The translations under genes and the position numbers were made by a program. The notes under the pieces were generated by a model. It did no database searches, had not been told where the DNA came from, and worked only from the letters and a program-made list of their open reading frames with translations. From NCBI GenBank assembly GCA_002344135.1, contig DDTO01000001.1, positions 66,410 through 130,409 of the forward strand: 64,000 nt of DNA. The letters run 5' to 3'. Below, in pieces: positions 35,347 to 43,935 of the stretch (positions within the stretch are counted from its first letter, which is position 1; every line of letters begins with the position of its first letter). The DNA comes from Chthonomonas sp. UBA2362 (GTDB lineage Bacteria > Armatimonadota > Fimbriimonadia > Fimbriimonadales > Fimbriimonadaceae).

Positions 35347-36297
35347 ATGCCGCTCGTCGATATGCCCCTCGCCGAACTCCAGCGTTACCAGGGCCGGAAC
35401 CCGAGACCGTCGGACTTCGATTCGTACTGGGAAGACGGGCTCGCCGAAGTTCCCTCGACCCTCGCCGAGGCCGAACCCTCCGGCTTCGAGTCGGGGATCG
35501 CGACCTGCGACGACCTGTGGTTCGAGGGAGTCGGCGGGGCGCGAGTTTACGCCAAGCGCCTTCTGCCCAAGAACGGCGGCAACGGCTGGGCGCTGCTCAT
35601 GTTTCACGGCTACAGCGTGGGCAGCGGCGACTGGAGCGATAAGCTCGGCTGGGTCGCCGAGGGTTTCTCGGTCTTCGCGATGGACTGCCGAGGCCAGGGT
35701 GGGAGGAGTCAGGACCCGGGAGGCGTCGTGGGCGGAACCTTGCGGGGCCACATCGTGCGGGGACTGGACGACCGCCCCGAGCGCCTCTTCTACCGTCAGA
35801 TATTCCTCGATACCGTTCGGCTGGCCCGGCTCGCCCTGGCCACTCCCGGCGTGGAGCGTCTCGTCACGATGGGGGCATCCCAGGGGGGAGCTCTCGCCCT
35901 CGCCTGCGCCGCGCTCGACCCGCGCGTCGAGCGGGTCGTCTCGCTCTATCCCTTCCTGTGCGACTATCGCCGCGTTTGGGAAATGGATCTCGCAAAGGAC
36001 GCCTACGAGGAGCTTGCGCTCTACTTCCGGCGCTTCGATCCGACGCATGCTCGCGAGGACGCCGTGTTCGAGCGGCTGGGGTACGTCGACGTCCAGCACC
36101 TCGCCCCGAGGATTCGGGCGAGCGTGCTGATGGCGACAGGCCTCATGGACACCATCACTCCTCCCTCGACTCACTATGCCGCCTTCAACAAGCTGGCCGG
36201 CCCAAAGTCTATGGCGGTGTATCCCGACTTCGGCCACGAGGGCCTGCCCGGCTTTATGGACCAGGCTCATCGCTTCCTGACCACCGGCGATTCGTGA
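35347..36297 (+). CDS. carbohydrate esterase family 7 acetylxylan/cephalosporin-C deacetylase-like
   Basis: A 316-residue alpha/beta hydrolase of the CE7/AXE1 type: the opening RPSDFDSYWEDGLAEV, LMFHGYSVGSGDWSD, the family motif CRGQGGRSQD, the nucleophile Ser (about residue 178) in GASQGGALALA, Asp in LMDTITPPST and His in DFGHEGLPG. Such enzymes deacetylate xylooligosaccharides and small acetylated sugars in the cytoplasm; no signal peptide is present. TAGCAT lies exactly 6 nt before the ATG. A C10 tract lies 174 nt upstream. Confidence 0.88.
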   Translation: MPLVDMPLAELQRYQGRNPRPSDFDSYWEDGLAEVPSTLAEAEPSGFESGIATCDDLWFEGVGGARVYAKRLLPKNGGNGWALLMFHGYSVGSGDWSDKLGWVAEGFSVFAMDCRGQGGRSQDPGGVVGGTLRGHIVRGLDDRPERLFYRQIFLDTVRLARLALATPGVERLVTMGASQGGALALACAALDPRVERVVSLYPFLCDYRRVWEMDLAKDAYEELALYFRRFDPTHAREDAVFERLGYVDVQHLAPRIRASVLMATGLMDTITPPSTHYAAFNKLAGPKSMAVYPDFGHEGLPGFMDQAHRFLTTGDS

Positions 36298-36423
36298 CCG
36301 AAATCACACCGCGCTGTGACCACCGTCACGGTCTGGAGTACCGCGGCAGCCTAAAATGAACTCGTGATTGTGACGCAAGCGGGGCGAGGCGCCTAAGACA
36401 GCCGCCTCCCCCGCCTTTCTTTG

Positions 36424-37575
36424 TCAGGCGTAGGCAAGCTCGACGATCTTGCGGGCGGCATCCTGCATCGTTTCGGCGGGAACGAGCCGAGAGCCTTCGA
36501 GGAGCCGTCTGCCCTCTTCGGCTGCCGTCCCCTCGATGCGAGCAACGACGGGAATCGTGACGTTCAACTCGTCGAAGGCAGCCAGGATCCCGCGCGCGAC
36601 CTCGTCGCAGCGGGTGATGCCCCCGAAGATGTTGATCAGCAAGCCCTTGACATTCGGGTCCATGAGAACCAATTCGACGCAGCTTTTCACTCGCTCGGCC
36701 TGCGCGCCGCCGCCCACGTCGAGGAAGTCGGCCGGCCGGCCCCCGGCCGACGCGATCTCGTCGAGCGAGCACATCACCAGGCCCGCGCCATTGCCGATCA
36801 CGCCGATGTCGCCATCCAGCCTGACATAGGCGATGCCGCGCCGGGCGGCCTCGGCTTCTATCGGGTCTTCGGCGGCATCGTCGGCATTCTGCCGATACCC
36901 CTCGTGACGGTAAAGCGCGTTGTCGTCGATCGAGACCTTCGCATCGGCGGCGACCAAGCGACCCTCCGGGGTCCATGCGCAGGGGTTGATCTCGATGAGG
37001 TCCGCATCGGTGTCCATGAAGGCCTCGACGAGGCGCTTGATCATCTGGACCATCTGGCTTTGCGCAGGCTTAGGGATACGGGCTTCTCGCACGGCCTTGC
37101 GGATCTGGAAATCGGCGAGCCCCCAGGACGGATCCACATGCAGGCGGACAATCGCTCCGGGATCGTCGTGGGCGACCTCTTCGATGTCCATTCCGCCCTT
37201 GGCGGAGATCATCACGACCACCTTCGCGGCCGCTCTATCGACGAGGACGGAGAGGTAGTACTCCTCGGCGATGTCGATCTGCTCGGCGACGAGGACCTTT
37301 TCGACGACCATGCCTTGCGGGTTCTGGATGCTGACGAGGGTCTTCCCGATGAGCTCCCTGGCGAAGGCGCCAGCCGAGGCCGCGTCGTCGAAAAGTTTCA
37401 CGCCCCCCGCTTTGCCTCGCCCGCCCATAAGCACCTGGGCCTTGACGACGACCTTGCCTCCGAGCCGCTCCGCGATCGCCCGAGCCTCGTCCCCATCGCT
37501 CGTGACTTCACCGGCGGGGACCGGCACGCCGACCTTGGCCAAGACGTCCTTGGATTCGTACTCGTGGAGCTTCAT
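36424..37575 (-). CDS. sucC: succinate-CoA ligase (ADP-forming) beta subunit
   Basis: About 383 residues, normal for SucC: MKLHEYESKDVLAKVGVPVP, ATP-grasp motif GRGKAGGVKL, EINPCAWTPEGRLVAADAK and NIFGGITRCDEVARGI (CoA/phosphate region). It interconverts succinyl-CoA and succinate with nucleotide triphosphate in the TCA cycle. The alpha subunit (sucD) is not in the window, although the pair is usually adjacent. ATG 37575 is the homologous start; no Shine-Dalgarno, and TACCAT lies 9 nt upstream. Confidence 0.95.
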   Translation of the reverse strand: MKLHEYESKDVLAKVGVPVPAGEVTSDGDEARAIAERLGGKVVVKAQVLMGGRGKAGGVKLFDDAASAGAFARELIGKTLVSIQNPQGMVVEKVLVAEQIDIAEEYYLSVLVDRAAAKVVVMISAKGGMDIEEVAHDDPGAIVRLHVDPSWGLADFQIRKAVREARIPKPAQSQMVQMIKRLVEAFMDTDADLIEINPCAWTPEGRLVAADAKVSIDDNALYRHEGYRQNADDAAEDPIEAEAARRGIAYVRLDGDIGVIGNGAGLVMCSLDEIASAGGRPADFLDVGGGAQAERVKSCVELVLMDPNVKGLLINIFGGITRCDEVARGILAAFDELNVTIPVVARIEGTAAEEGRRLLEGSRLVPAETMQDAARKIVELAYA

Positions 37576-37614
37576 CGGACGCAGATGGTACCAAGTCGGG
37601 CCCTGGTTTCGCGG

Positions 37615-37620
37615 CAAAAT
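37615..37620 (+). promoter_or_regulatory. -10-like box, start of hutU
   Basis: CAAAAT ends 6 nt before GTG 37627. Confidence 0.4.
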
Positions 37621-37626
37621 AGAGGC

Positions 37627-39270
37627 GTGAGCACCCATACCGTCGTTCGCGCCCCTCGTGGAAGCGAGATATCCTGCCGAGGCTGGCAGCAGGAGGCTGC
37701 TTTGCGCATGCTGATGAACAACCTCGATCCCGAGGTGGCCGAGCGACCCGACGACCTTATCGTCTACGGCGGCACCGGCAAGGCGGCGCGAAACTGGGAC
37801 TGCTTCGAGGCGATCGTCCGCTCTCTTCGCTCGCTCGCGAACGACGAAACCTTGCTCATCCAGAGCGGTAAGCCTGTCGGAGTGTTTCGGACGCACGAAG
37901 ACGCCCCGCGAGTGCTAATGGCGAACTCCAACCTGGTCGGCAAATGGTCGACTTGGGAGCACTTCGGCGAACTGGAGCGCAAGGGCCTGATGATGTACGG
38001 CCAGATGACGGCAGGTTCGTGGATCTACATCGGGAGCCAAGGGATCGTCCAGGGCACCTTCGAGACCTTCGCGGCATGCGGTGAGCGGCATTGGGGTTCG
38101 CTCGAGGGCAAGCTCGTGGTGAGCGGTGGCATGGGTGGAATGGGCGGCGCCCAACCTCTTGCCGCGACGATGAACGGCGCTTCTTATCTCGGAATCGACG
38201 TCGACCCTGCCCGCATAGAGAAACGCCTGCGCACCGGATACTGCGACAAGATGGCGACGACCCTCGACGAGGCGCTGCTCCTGCTCGAGGGTCGGCCCGC
38301 GCTGAGCGTCGGCCTGGTTGGCAACTGCGCAGAGATTCTTCCCGAGATGGTGCGGCGAGGCATCGTGCCGGACGTCCTCACCGACCAGACCAGCGCCCAT
38401 GATCCGCTCAACGGTTACGTGCCATCCGGACTCTCTCTTCGAGAGGCTGCCGACTTGAGGGAACGCGATCCCGAGGGATATGTTCGGCGGTCAATCGAGT
38501 CGATGGGTGTGCACGTTCAGGCGATGCTCGAACTCAAGCGCATGGGTGCGGTCACCTTCGACTATGGCAACAACATCCGGGCCTATGCGGTGGAAGCCGG
38601 GGTGGCGGACGCGTTCGAGATCCCCGGCTTCGTTCCAGAATACATTAGGCCCCTTTTTTGCGAGGGCAAGGGTCCCTTCCGCTGGGCGGCCCTGAGCGGC
38701 GATCCCGCCGACATCGCCATCACGGATGAGGCCGTCCTTGCGCTGTTCCCGGAGAACGCTACGCTGCGACGATGGATGCATAAGGCTCAAGACAAAATCC
38801 AGTTCCAAGGCCTCCCGGCGCGCATCTGCTGGCTCGGCTATGGCGAGCGCGCAGAGGCGGGCCTCCGATTCAACGAACTCGTCGCCTCGGGCCAGGTCAA
38901 AGCGCCGATCGTCATCGGACGAGATCACCTCGACTGCGGGAGCGTCGCGAGCCCCAACCGCGAGACCGAGGCCATGCTCGACGGAAGCGACGCGGTTGCC
39001 GACTGGGCCCTCCTCAACGCTCTGGTCAACACCGCGGCGGGCGCCTCGTGGGTGTCGATCCACAACGGCGGCGGGGTCGGCATCGGCTATTCGCAGCACG
39101 CTGGAATGGTCGTCGTCGCCGACGGCACGCCTGCCATGACGAGGCGGCTGGAACGAGTGCTGACTTCCGATCCCGGAATGGGGATCGTCCGTCACGTCGA
39201 CGCGGGATACCCCGAAGCGAGGACCTTCGCTCGCGAGCACGGCGTGCGGATTCCCATGGGCGAAGGCTGA
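37627..39270 (+). CDS. hutU: urocanate hydratase
   Basis: About 547 residues, full urocanase length. It converts urocanate to imidazolonepropionate in histidine degradation with tightly bound NAD. Signatures: CRGWQQEAALRMLMNNLD, GRNWD-type segment YGGTGKAARNWDCF, the Gly-rich VVSGGMGGMGGAQPLAATM, and the C-terminal VSIHNGGGVGIGYSQHAGM. It starts at GTG 37627 with CAAAAT exactly 6 nt upstream. hutH, hutI and hutG are not in view. A cysteine desulfurase gene follows after 3 nt. Confidence 0.97.
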   Translation: MSTHTVVRAPRGSEISCRGWQQEAALRMLMNNLDPEVAERPDDLIVYGGTGKAARNWDCFEAIVRSLRSLANDETLLIQSGKPVGVFRTHEDAPRVLMANSNLVGKWSTWEHFGELERKGLMMYGQMTAGSWIYIGSQGIVQGTFETFAACGERHWGSLEGKLVVSGGMGGMGGAQPLAATMNGASYLGIDVDPARIEKRLRTGYCDKMATTLDEALLLLEGRPALSVGLVGNCAEILPEMVRRGIVPDVLTDQTSAHDPLNGYVPSGLSLREAADLRERDPEGYVRRSIESMGVHVQAMLELKRMGAVTFDYGNNIRAYAVEAGVADAFEIPGFVPEYIRPLFCEGKGPFRWAALSGDPADIAITDEAVLALFPENATLRRWMHKAQDKIQFQGLPARICWLGYGERAEAGLRFNELVASGQVKAPIVIGRDHLDCGSVASPNRETEAMLDGSDAVADWALLNALVNTAAGASWVSIHNGGGVGIGYSQHAGMVVVADGTPAMTRRLERVLTSDPGMGIVRHVDAGYPEARTFAREHGVRIPMGEG

Positions 39271-39273
39271 GGC

Positions 39274-40350
39274 TTGGACGCCTCGCGCTACTTCGACAAC
39301 GCCGCGACGACCCCCGTCGATCGACGGGTGGCCGACGAACTCGACCGGGTCCAGCGCCAGGTCATCGGCAACGCGCATTCGATCCATGAGGCGGGCCGCG
39401 AGGCGCGGGCTCTCGTCGAAGGGGGGAGAGCCCGAGTCGCGAACTTGCTGGGAGCCGAAGATCCGTCGCAGATCATTTTCACGTCCGGGGCGACCGAGGC
39501 GAACAACTGGGTCATCTCGCAGTTCGACCGAATCGCGATCAGCCCGTTCGAACACTCGTCGGTCAGGGAGCCGGCACTTCATCGAGGGGCGTCCGTACTC
39601 GGCAATGACGGCTACAACCTCGAGACGCCGATCGGCGAGCCGTCTCTCCTGGCAGTCATGGGCGTGAACAACGAGACCGGCGCGATCATCGAACCCCCTT
39701 TCAAACCGGGACCGATGCTGCATCGCGACTTGACGCAATCGGTGGGCAAGGTTCCCTTCGACCTAACCGGAGTGGCCTTCGCCTCCTGTAGCGCACACAA
39801 ACTCGGCGGACCGAAAGGGGTCGGGGCGCTGTACGTCCGCGATGCAGGCTCGATCGAGCCGCTTCTCAGGGGAGGCGGTCAGGAGGCGGGGCTTCGCGCG
39901 GGCACCCTGAACGTGCCTGGGATTGTAGGAATGGGGCTGGCTGCGCAGCTTTCTCACGAGGAACGGGAGCAACGGCATCGTCATGCGCTGACTCTTCGCG
40001 CGCTGGTGCTCGAAGCACTCGCACACACCAGCGATTGGACTTCGGCGTCGGCAATGGCCGAAGATTGCTCACCCTTCATCCTCAGCCTCGGCTTCGCCGG
40101 TGTTCAGGGTGAGACCCTCGTGATCGAGTTGGATGCCCGCGGATTCGCCGTTAGCAGCGGCGCGGCTTGCTCGTCGGCGTCACCGGAGGCAAGCCCGGTT
40201 CTCCTCGCCTTGGGTTTCGAAGAATCGCTCGCCAGAGGGACGGTCCGTATCAGCTTCGGACCGCAGAACACGTTCGACGCGGCTCATGATCTGGGAAGGG
40301 CACTCGCCCAAGCCCTCGAAGGGCTTCGAAGCCAAGGTGGAAGGAGGTAG
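39274..40350 (+). CDS. cysteine desulfurase (NifS/IscS-like class V aminotransferase)
   Basis: A 358-residue class V PLP enzyme: YFDNAATTPVDRRV, IIFTSGATEANNWVI, VMGVNNETGAI, the PLP lysine in SCSAHKLGGPKGVGALYV, and the catalytic cysteine loop SSGAACSSASPEAS. It mobilises sulfur from cysteine for Fe-S clusters or thio-modification. The protein is shorter than IscS (about 400) by loss of internal loops. TTG 39274 is the only sensible start, 3 nt after the hutU stop, with GAAGGCTGAGG upstream. Confidence 0.9.
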   Translation: MDASRYFDNAATTPVDRRVADELDRVQRQVIGNAHSIHEAGREARALVEGGRARVANLLGAEDPSQIIFTSGATEANNWVISQFDRIAISPFEHSSVREPALHRGASVLGNDGYNLETPIGEPSLLAVMGVNNETGAIIEPPFKPGPMLHRDLTQSVGKVPFDLTGVAFASCSAHKLGGPKGVGALYVRDAGSIEPLLRGGGQEAGLRAGTLNVPGIVGMGLAAQLSHEEREQRHRHALTLRALVLEALAHTSDWTSASAMAEDCSPFILSLGFAGVQGETLVIELDARGFAVSSGAACSSASPEASPVLLALGFEESLARGTVRISFGPQNTFDAAHDLGRALAQALEGLRSQGGRR

Positions 40351-40505
40351 CCGGGGATCGCTCTTGCCCCCGGGATCACTATCGCCTTCCGGGGGGCACA
40401 AACCATCCGCGGGCTACCGGTAGGGGGAAGGTAGCCGGGGGGATGGCTCCTGCCCCCCGGGATCAGCGATCGCCTTCCCGCCGCACGGTCCATCCGCGAG
40501 CCATC
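40346..40505 (+). repeat. two imperfect tandem direct repeats after the cysteine desulfurase gene
   Basis: Unit 1 (40346-40418) and unit 2 (40430-40505) both begin GGTAGCCGGGG, carry CCCCCGGGATCA near the middle and GATCGCC/ATCGCCTTCC, and end CCATCCGCG followed by GGGCTACC or GAGCC. In unit 1 the ends GGTAGCC and GGGCTACC are inverted, so the RNA could fold. The stop codon of the upstream gene is inside unit 1. The remainder of this 470-nt gap up to 40820 holds the AT-rich leader of the sigma factor and no gene. Confidence 0.6.
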
Positions 40506-40714
40506 GATCTTGCGGCGAACCAGCAGAATTCTCCAGATTCGGCGGAATCTGAGCCTACGAGGCAAACGATCGACCCTCTTTATGCGTCATAGGTAGGTGG
40601 CGCCCGTCGCGCCGCATTCCCCGAGGCAACGTCGCCGACGAAATGCGCGCATTTTTGCGCGTGGGGTTGGCAACCGGGCGAACTTGTGATACGTTAGATA
40701 CGCGAAGGCTTCGT

Positions 40715-40724
40715 AATACGTATT
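40715..40724. promoter_or_regulatory. 10-bp palindrome in the sigma factor leader
   Basis: AATACGTATT, a perfect palindrome in the AT-rich segment 40681-40740 ahead of the sigma factor gene, near candidate -10 boxes (TAATAC). The same 10 bp recurs at 43881-43890. A possible operator; no regulator is known. Confidence 0.3.
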
Positions 40725-40820
40725 TAAGCAAAGAGAGTCTTCGTTGAAGGAGTTTCGTGACGAGACGTCGAAAGCTATTTCTGCGATTCGGACGCGAACG
40801 ATTGGAGGTTACCTAGAAGA

Positions 40821-41963
40821 ATGCCAGTAGAAAACGGGCTGAATGCCCAGCCGAGAAGAGGAAAGCCGATCACGGTGCGCAATACCGCGCGACCGCCTTA
40901 CTCGGCTGTCGCCGCCCAGGCGCTCATCGATGATCCGAGCGTCGAGCCGGGTGAAGACGACCTTCTCGAACTGGCGGAAGGCGACGAAGAGGTAGAGGAG
41001 GAAGTCGTTGCTCCTCCGGTCCACGACGACAGCGAAGAACTGGAGATGTGGATGCGGCAGACGCGGCGCGCGCACCTGCTGACGCCGGCCCAGGAAGAAG
41101 AACTGGCCAAGCGCGTCCAGGCGCGGGATCTCGTCGAAACCGGCAAACTGGCCGAACTCGCCAAGCTGCACCAGCGCGAGAACGACTTCACCGAGGAGGA
41201 ACTCAAGTGGATCGTGAAGTCGGGGCTCGCGGCCAAGCAGCACCTGATCGAATCGAACCTTCGCCTCGTGGTATCCATCGCGAAGAAGTACAACGCGCGA
41301 GGCATCCCCCTTGCCGACCTCATCCAGGAAGGCAACCTGGGGCTCATCCGTGCGGTCGAAAAGTTCGACTGGCGCAAGGGCTTCCGGTTCAGCACGTACG
41401 CCACTTGGTGGATTCGCCGCGCGATCGCTCGCGCGATCATCAACCAGGGGCGGACGATCCGCATCCCGGTTTACGTCGCCGAACTGATCAACAAGGTCAT
41501 GAAGACGGCCAACCGCCTTCAGCAGGACCTGCATCGCGAGGCCTCGCCAGACGAGGTCGCCGTCGAAGTCAACATGACGAGCGACCGGGTGCAGGAAATG
41601 ATGCGGGTCGCCGTGGAGCCGCTGTCGCTGGAAACGCCGGTCGGCGAGAAGGACAACAGTTCGATCGGGGACTTCATCCCCTCGAACAACATGCCTTCGC
41701 CCGGCGACGTGACCTGGACGCTGATCCGGCGCGAAGAGATCGACGGCATCCTGGGTCGCCTCACCTCCCGCGAGCGCGACGTAGTGCGCCTACGGTTCGG
41801 CCTCGACGACGGACGGTCGCGAACGCTGGAAGAAGTGGGCTCCGCACTGAACGTCACCCGCGAACGGGTGCGCCAGATCGAGCTTCGCGCGATGAAGAAG
41901 CTGCGCCACATCGGCCAGGAGCTGACCGCGCAGGGCTTCATGATCACGCCGACGCCGAACTAA
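40821..41963 (+). CDS. rpoD: primary RNA polymerase sigma-70 factor (RpoD/SigA)
   Basis: A 380-residue group 1/2 sigma factor. An acidic N-terminal region of about 70 residues precedes region 1.2 (RRAHLLTPAQEEELAKRVQ), region 2 (NLRLVVSIAKKYNARGIPLADLIQEGN, FDWRKGFRFSTYATWWIRRAI), region 3 and region 4 (LEEVGSALNVTRERVRQIELRA). The complete region 2-4 set, with 2.4 residues for TATAAT recognition, matches a housekeeping sigma; region 1.1 is short. GGAGG lies 12 nt upstream of the ATG. A CCCTCTCG/CGAGAGGG hairpin follows the gene. Confidence 0.95.
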   Translation: MPVENGLNAQPRRGKPITVRNTARPPYSAVAAQALIDDPSVEPGEDDLLELAEGDEEVEEEVVAPPVHDDSEELEMWMRQTRRAHLLTPAQEEELAKRVQARDLVETGKLAELAKLHQRENDFTEEELKWIVKSGLAAKQHLIESNLRLVVSIAKKYNARGIPLADLIQEGNLGLIRAVEKFDWRKGFRFSTYATWWIRRAIARAIINQGRTIRIPVYVAELINKVMKTANRLQQDLHREASPDEVAVEVNMTSDRVQEMMRVAVEPLSLETPVGEKDNSSIGDFIPSNNMPSPGDVTWTLIRREEIDGILGRLTSRERDVVRLRFGLDDGRSRTLEEVGSALNVTRERVRQIELRAMKKLRHIGQELTAQGFMITPTPN

Positions 41964-41977
41964 TCCCAACGATGAAT

Positions 41978-41998
41978 CCCTCTCGCAGAGCGAGAGGG
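41978..41998 (+). terminator. hairpin after the sigma factor gene
   Basis: A perfect 8-bp stem, CCCTCTCG / CGAGAGGG with loop CAGAG, begins 15 nt after the stop. There is no T-run, so it may act as an RNA 3' end or a repeat fragment rather than a classical terminator. Confidence 0.4.
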
Positions 41999-42032
41999 AC
42001 CTTCGCCGCATAGCGTGCGAAGAGGGAAAGTG

Positions 42033-42202
42033 ATAGCCCCTTCCTTTCGCTATCCGAGAGGAAAGGCGTTGGGGATGGAGGGTCCGGTATTACTCCCCCT
42101 GCCGGCACGGGCTACGCCCGGCCAGCTTCCCCCTCGTTTCAAACGAGGGGGAGTTATAGCCCCTTCCTTTCGCCATGCGAGAGGAAGGGGTTGGGGATGG
42201 AG
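42033..42202. repeat. duplicated intergenic repeat with an embedded palindrome
   Basis: Two 47-48 nt copies (42033-42080 and 42156-42202) share ATAGCCCCTTCCTTTCGC and end in TTGGGGATGGAG, with a CGAGAGGAAAGG or CGAGAGGAAGGG middle. Between them is a near-perfect palindrome, CCCCCTCGTTT-C-AAACGAGGGGG (42129-42151). The 280-nt gap 41964-42243 holds only these elements and no gene. Probably a family of dispersed intergenic repeats. Confidence 0.65.
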
Positions 42203-42243
42203 AGCAAGGGCACTCCGTCCGATGACTCAATTGCAAAAGACGG

Positions 42244-43728
42244 CTAGTCGTCGCCGACGAGGCCGAAGTTCTGTGAAAGGACGGCGTAGTCGGCGATCGT
42301 TACTTCTTCGTCGCCGTTCAAGTCGGCGTTCTCCACCCACCCTGGATCACCGGGGCTGGAGCCGAACGAGGCAGAGAGTATCGCGTAGTCGCCAACCGCG
42401 ATCTCATTGTCCTCGTCGACATCTCCATTGGTCAGGCGCAGCAGGATCCCGTTTACGTTTCCATTGCTCGTATCGATGTCCACGCTGCGTCGAAGCCAAT
42501 GGGTGTGCTTGAGAGAAAACGCATAGGGTCCGTCTTGCGCAGGGCCGACCGCGGTAAATCGACCGTGCGCGTCCAGCGGGACGGGGATCGACCGCACAAC
42601 CGCCCGGCTGGCCAGGTCGAGAAACTCGAACGTGACCGACGAGGGCAAGGTTGCCTCCGGGAGCAACTCCCGAAACTCGACCCGGCCGCTGACAGTGGCG
42701 GGACCGGTGTCCGTAATGTCGCCGATGCGGGCCATCCAGAAACTCGGAGACTCAGATCCGTATCGTCCGAATCCGATGATCGTACGTCCATCGGCGCTGA
42801 TCCACGGGCTCGAAGGAATTCCATCGAGGTCTTCGTTAAAGCGCCAGTTATAGGCTTCGTCGACCCCATTTGAGGCCAGATAGTCTCGTAGGGCGATCTT
42901 GCCCGTCGTAGCAGACCAGAGAAATGGGTCGGGACCGAAGATCGGCATGGTCTGCCAGCCAACGATGACTTTTCCGTCGCGGCTCGCCGACGTCGCGCGA
43001 GAGGGGCCGCTCAGTCCGAATCCCAAGTCGAAGGGCGGTCCTCCAGCCGGCCACACCCGTGCGAGGTCACCAAACGTCGTCGTGCGGAATCCCACCAGGT
43101 GGGTCCCATTCGGCGAAACCCCATGAAGGTTGACACTTCCACTCGACTGGACGGTTACGATGGGAACGAATCCGGTCCCCGGGCTCCACAGTCCGATGAC
43201 CGGCCATTGCTGAGCGACCAAACGACCATCCTCCGTCACCAGCCCTCGCCCGAGGTTCCCCGTATAGAGGACGGGATCGAGCAGCTGCCAGCCCGATCCG
43301 TTCGACCAATAATGCTGCTCAGAGTAGGCCACTTGGCCATCCGGAGAGATCGCGTACACCACGGGATCGCCCGTCCCGCCTATCTGGACTCTCGATCCGC
43401 CGCGATCCCAGAGATGCGACGCCGTAGCACCTTGTGACGTCGAGGTTGCAACGGCGAAACGGTCACCCGTCGCGCTCACACCTCGGGGGATCACCATCGA
43501 ATTGCCCGGAATCTCAAGTAAGTGGAACTGCCCTTCGTGCCAATAGAATCCGTCGCCGCCGTACAGGTTGGTTCCTGCGAATGTTTCTAGATCTCGCGAC
43601 GCCCCGGTCACCAGCGGCTGATTGTTGCCGAGTACGCGTCCGAGGTCGGTCAGCGTGACCTGACCGATTGCGGGAAGTGTACAGACCGCAATCAGGGTGG
43701 TCGCGAGGACGAGCTGTCGATGAAGCAT
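42244..43728 (-). CDS. exported HAF-repeat protein with dockerin-like tail
   Basis: A 494-residue exported protein with signal MLHRQLVLATTLIAVCTLPA. It contains HAF-type repeats (LGRVLGNNQPLVTG, GVSPNGTHLVGF, SASRDGKVIVGW, SADGRTIIGFGRYG) forming a beta-propeller-like array, then a carboxypeptidase-like beta domain (SGRVEFRELLPEA), then an about 60-residue tail with two Asp-rich loops (NGDVDEDNEIAVGDY and ADLNGDEEVTIADY) ending FGLVGDD. The loops look like dockerin/EF-hand calcium sites. The same tail ends the protein at 62424. Start chosen at 43728, with AAAGGA about 9 nt upstream. Surface function unknown. Confidence 0.75.
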   Translation of the reverse strand: MLHRQLVLATTLIAVCTLPAIGQVTLTDLGRVLGNNQPLVTGASRDLETFAGTNLYGGDGFYWHEGQFHLLEIPGNSMVIPRGVSATGDRFAVATSTSQGATASHLWDRGGSRVQIGGTGDPVVYAISPDGQVAYSEQHYWSNGSGWQLLDPVLYTGNLGRGLVTEDGRLVAQQWPVIGLWSPGTGFVPIVTVQSSGSVNLHGVSPNGTHLVGFRTTTFGDLARVWPAGGPPFDLGFGLSGPSRATSASRDGKVIVGWQTMPIFGPDPFLWSATTGKIALRDYLASNGVDEAYNWRFNEDLDGIPSSPWISADGRTIIGFGRYGSESPSFWMARIGDITDTGPATVSGRVEFRELLPEATLPSSVTFEFLDLASRAVVRSIPVPLDAHGRFTAVGPAQDGPYAFSLKHTHWLRRSVDIDTSNGNVNGILLRLTNGDVDEDNEIAVGDYAILSASFGSSPGDPGWVENADLNGDEEVTIADYAVLSQNFGLVGDD

Positions 43729-43871
43729 GATCCGTGTCCTTTCTGGGAGACGCGAGTACGGAAGTATTATAGAGGGACTCCCCCCATTGAGACCAGCGAG
43801 CCCTCCCCATCGAAGCACCGTCCTTTTACCGGGATTTTCGAGATCGCTTCTCCATTGGTGCTCGCCCACTG

Positions 43872-43891
43872 TATACTGAGAATACGTATTC
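43872..43891 (+). promoter_or_regulatory. candidate -10 box with overlapping palindrome
   Basis: TATACT (43872-43877) sits 58 nt ahead of the PEP-CTERM gene and is followed by the 12-bp palindrome GAATACGTATTC (43880-43891) at the expected start of transcription. No good -35 is seen at 16-18 nt. The core AATACGTATT also occurs before the sigma factor gene. Confidence 0.35.
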
Positions 43892-43935
43892 TGATCGCGG
43901 CTCAGCCGTGAGACCTAATTGCCAGGAGAAGCAAC

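Noticed and set aside
36421..37626. Long open frame upstream of hutU
   Set aside because: It is antisense to sucC; urocanase homology starts at GTG 37627.
40681..40740. Exact -35/-10 pair of the sigma factor gene
   Set aside because: TTGTGA and TAATAC are 24 nt apart; no pair has acceptable spacing, so no promoter is called.
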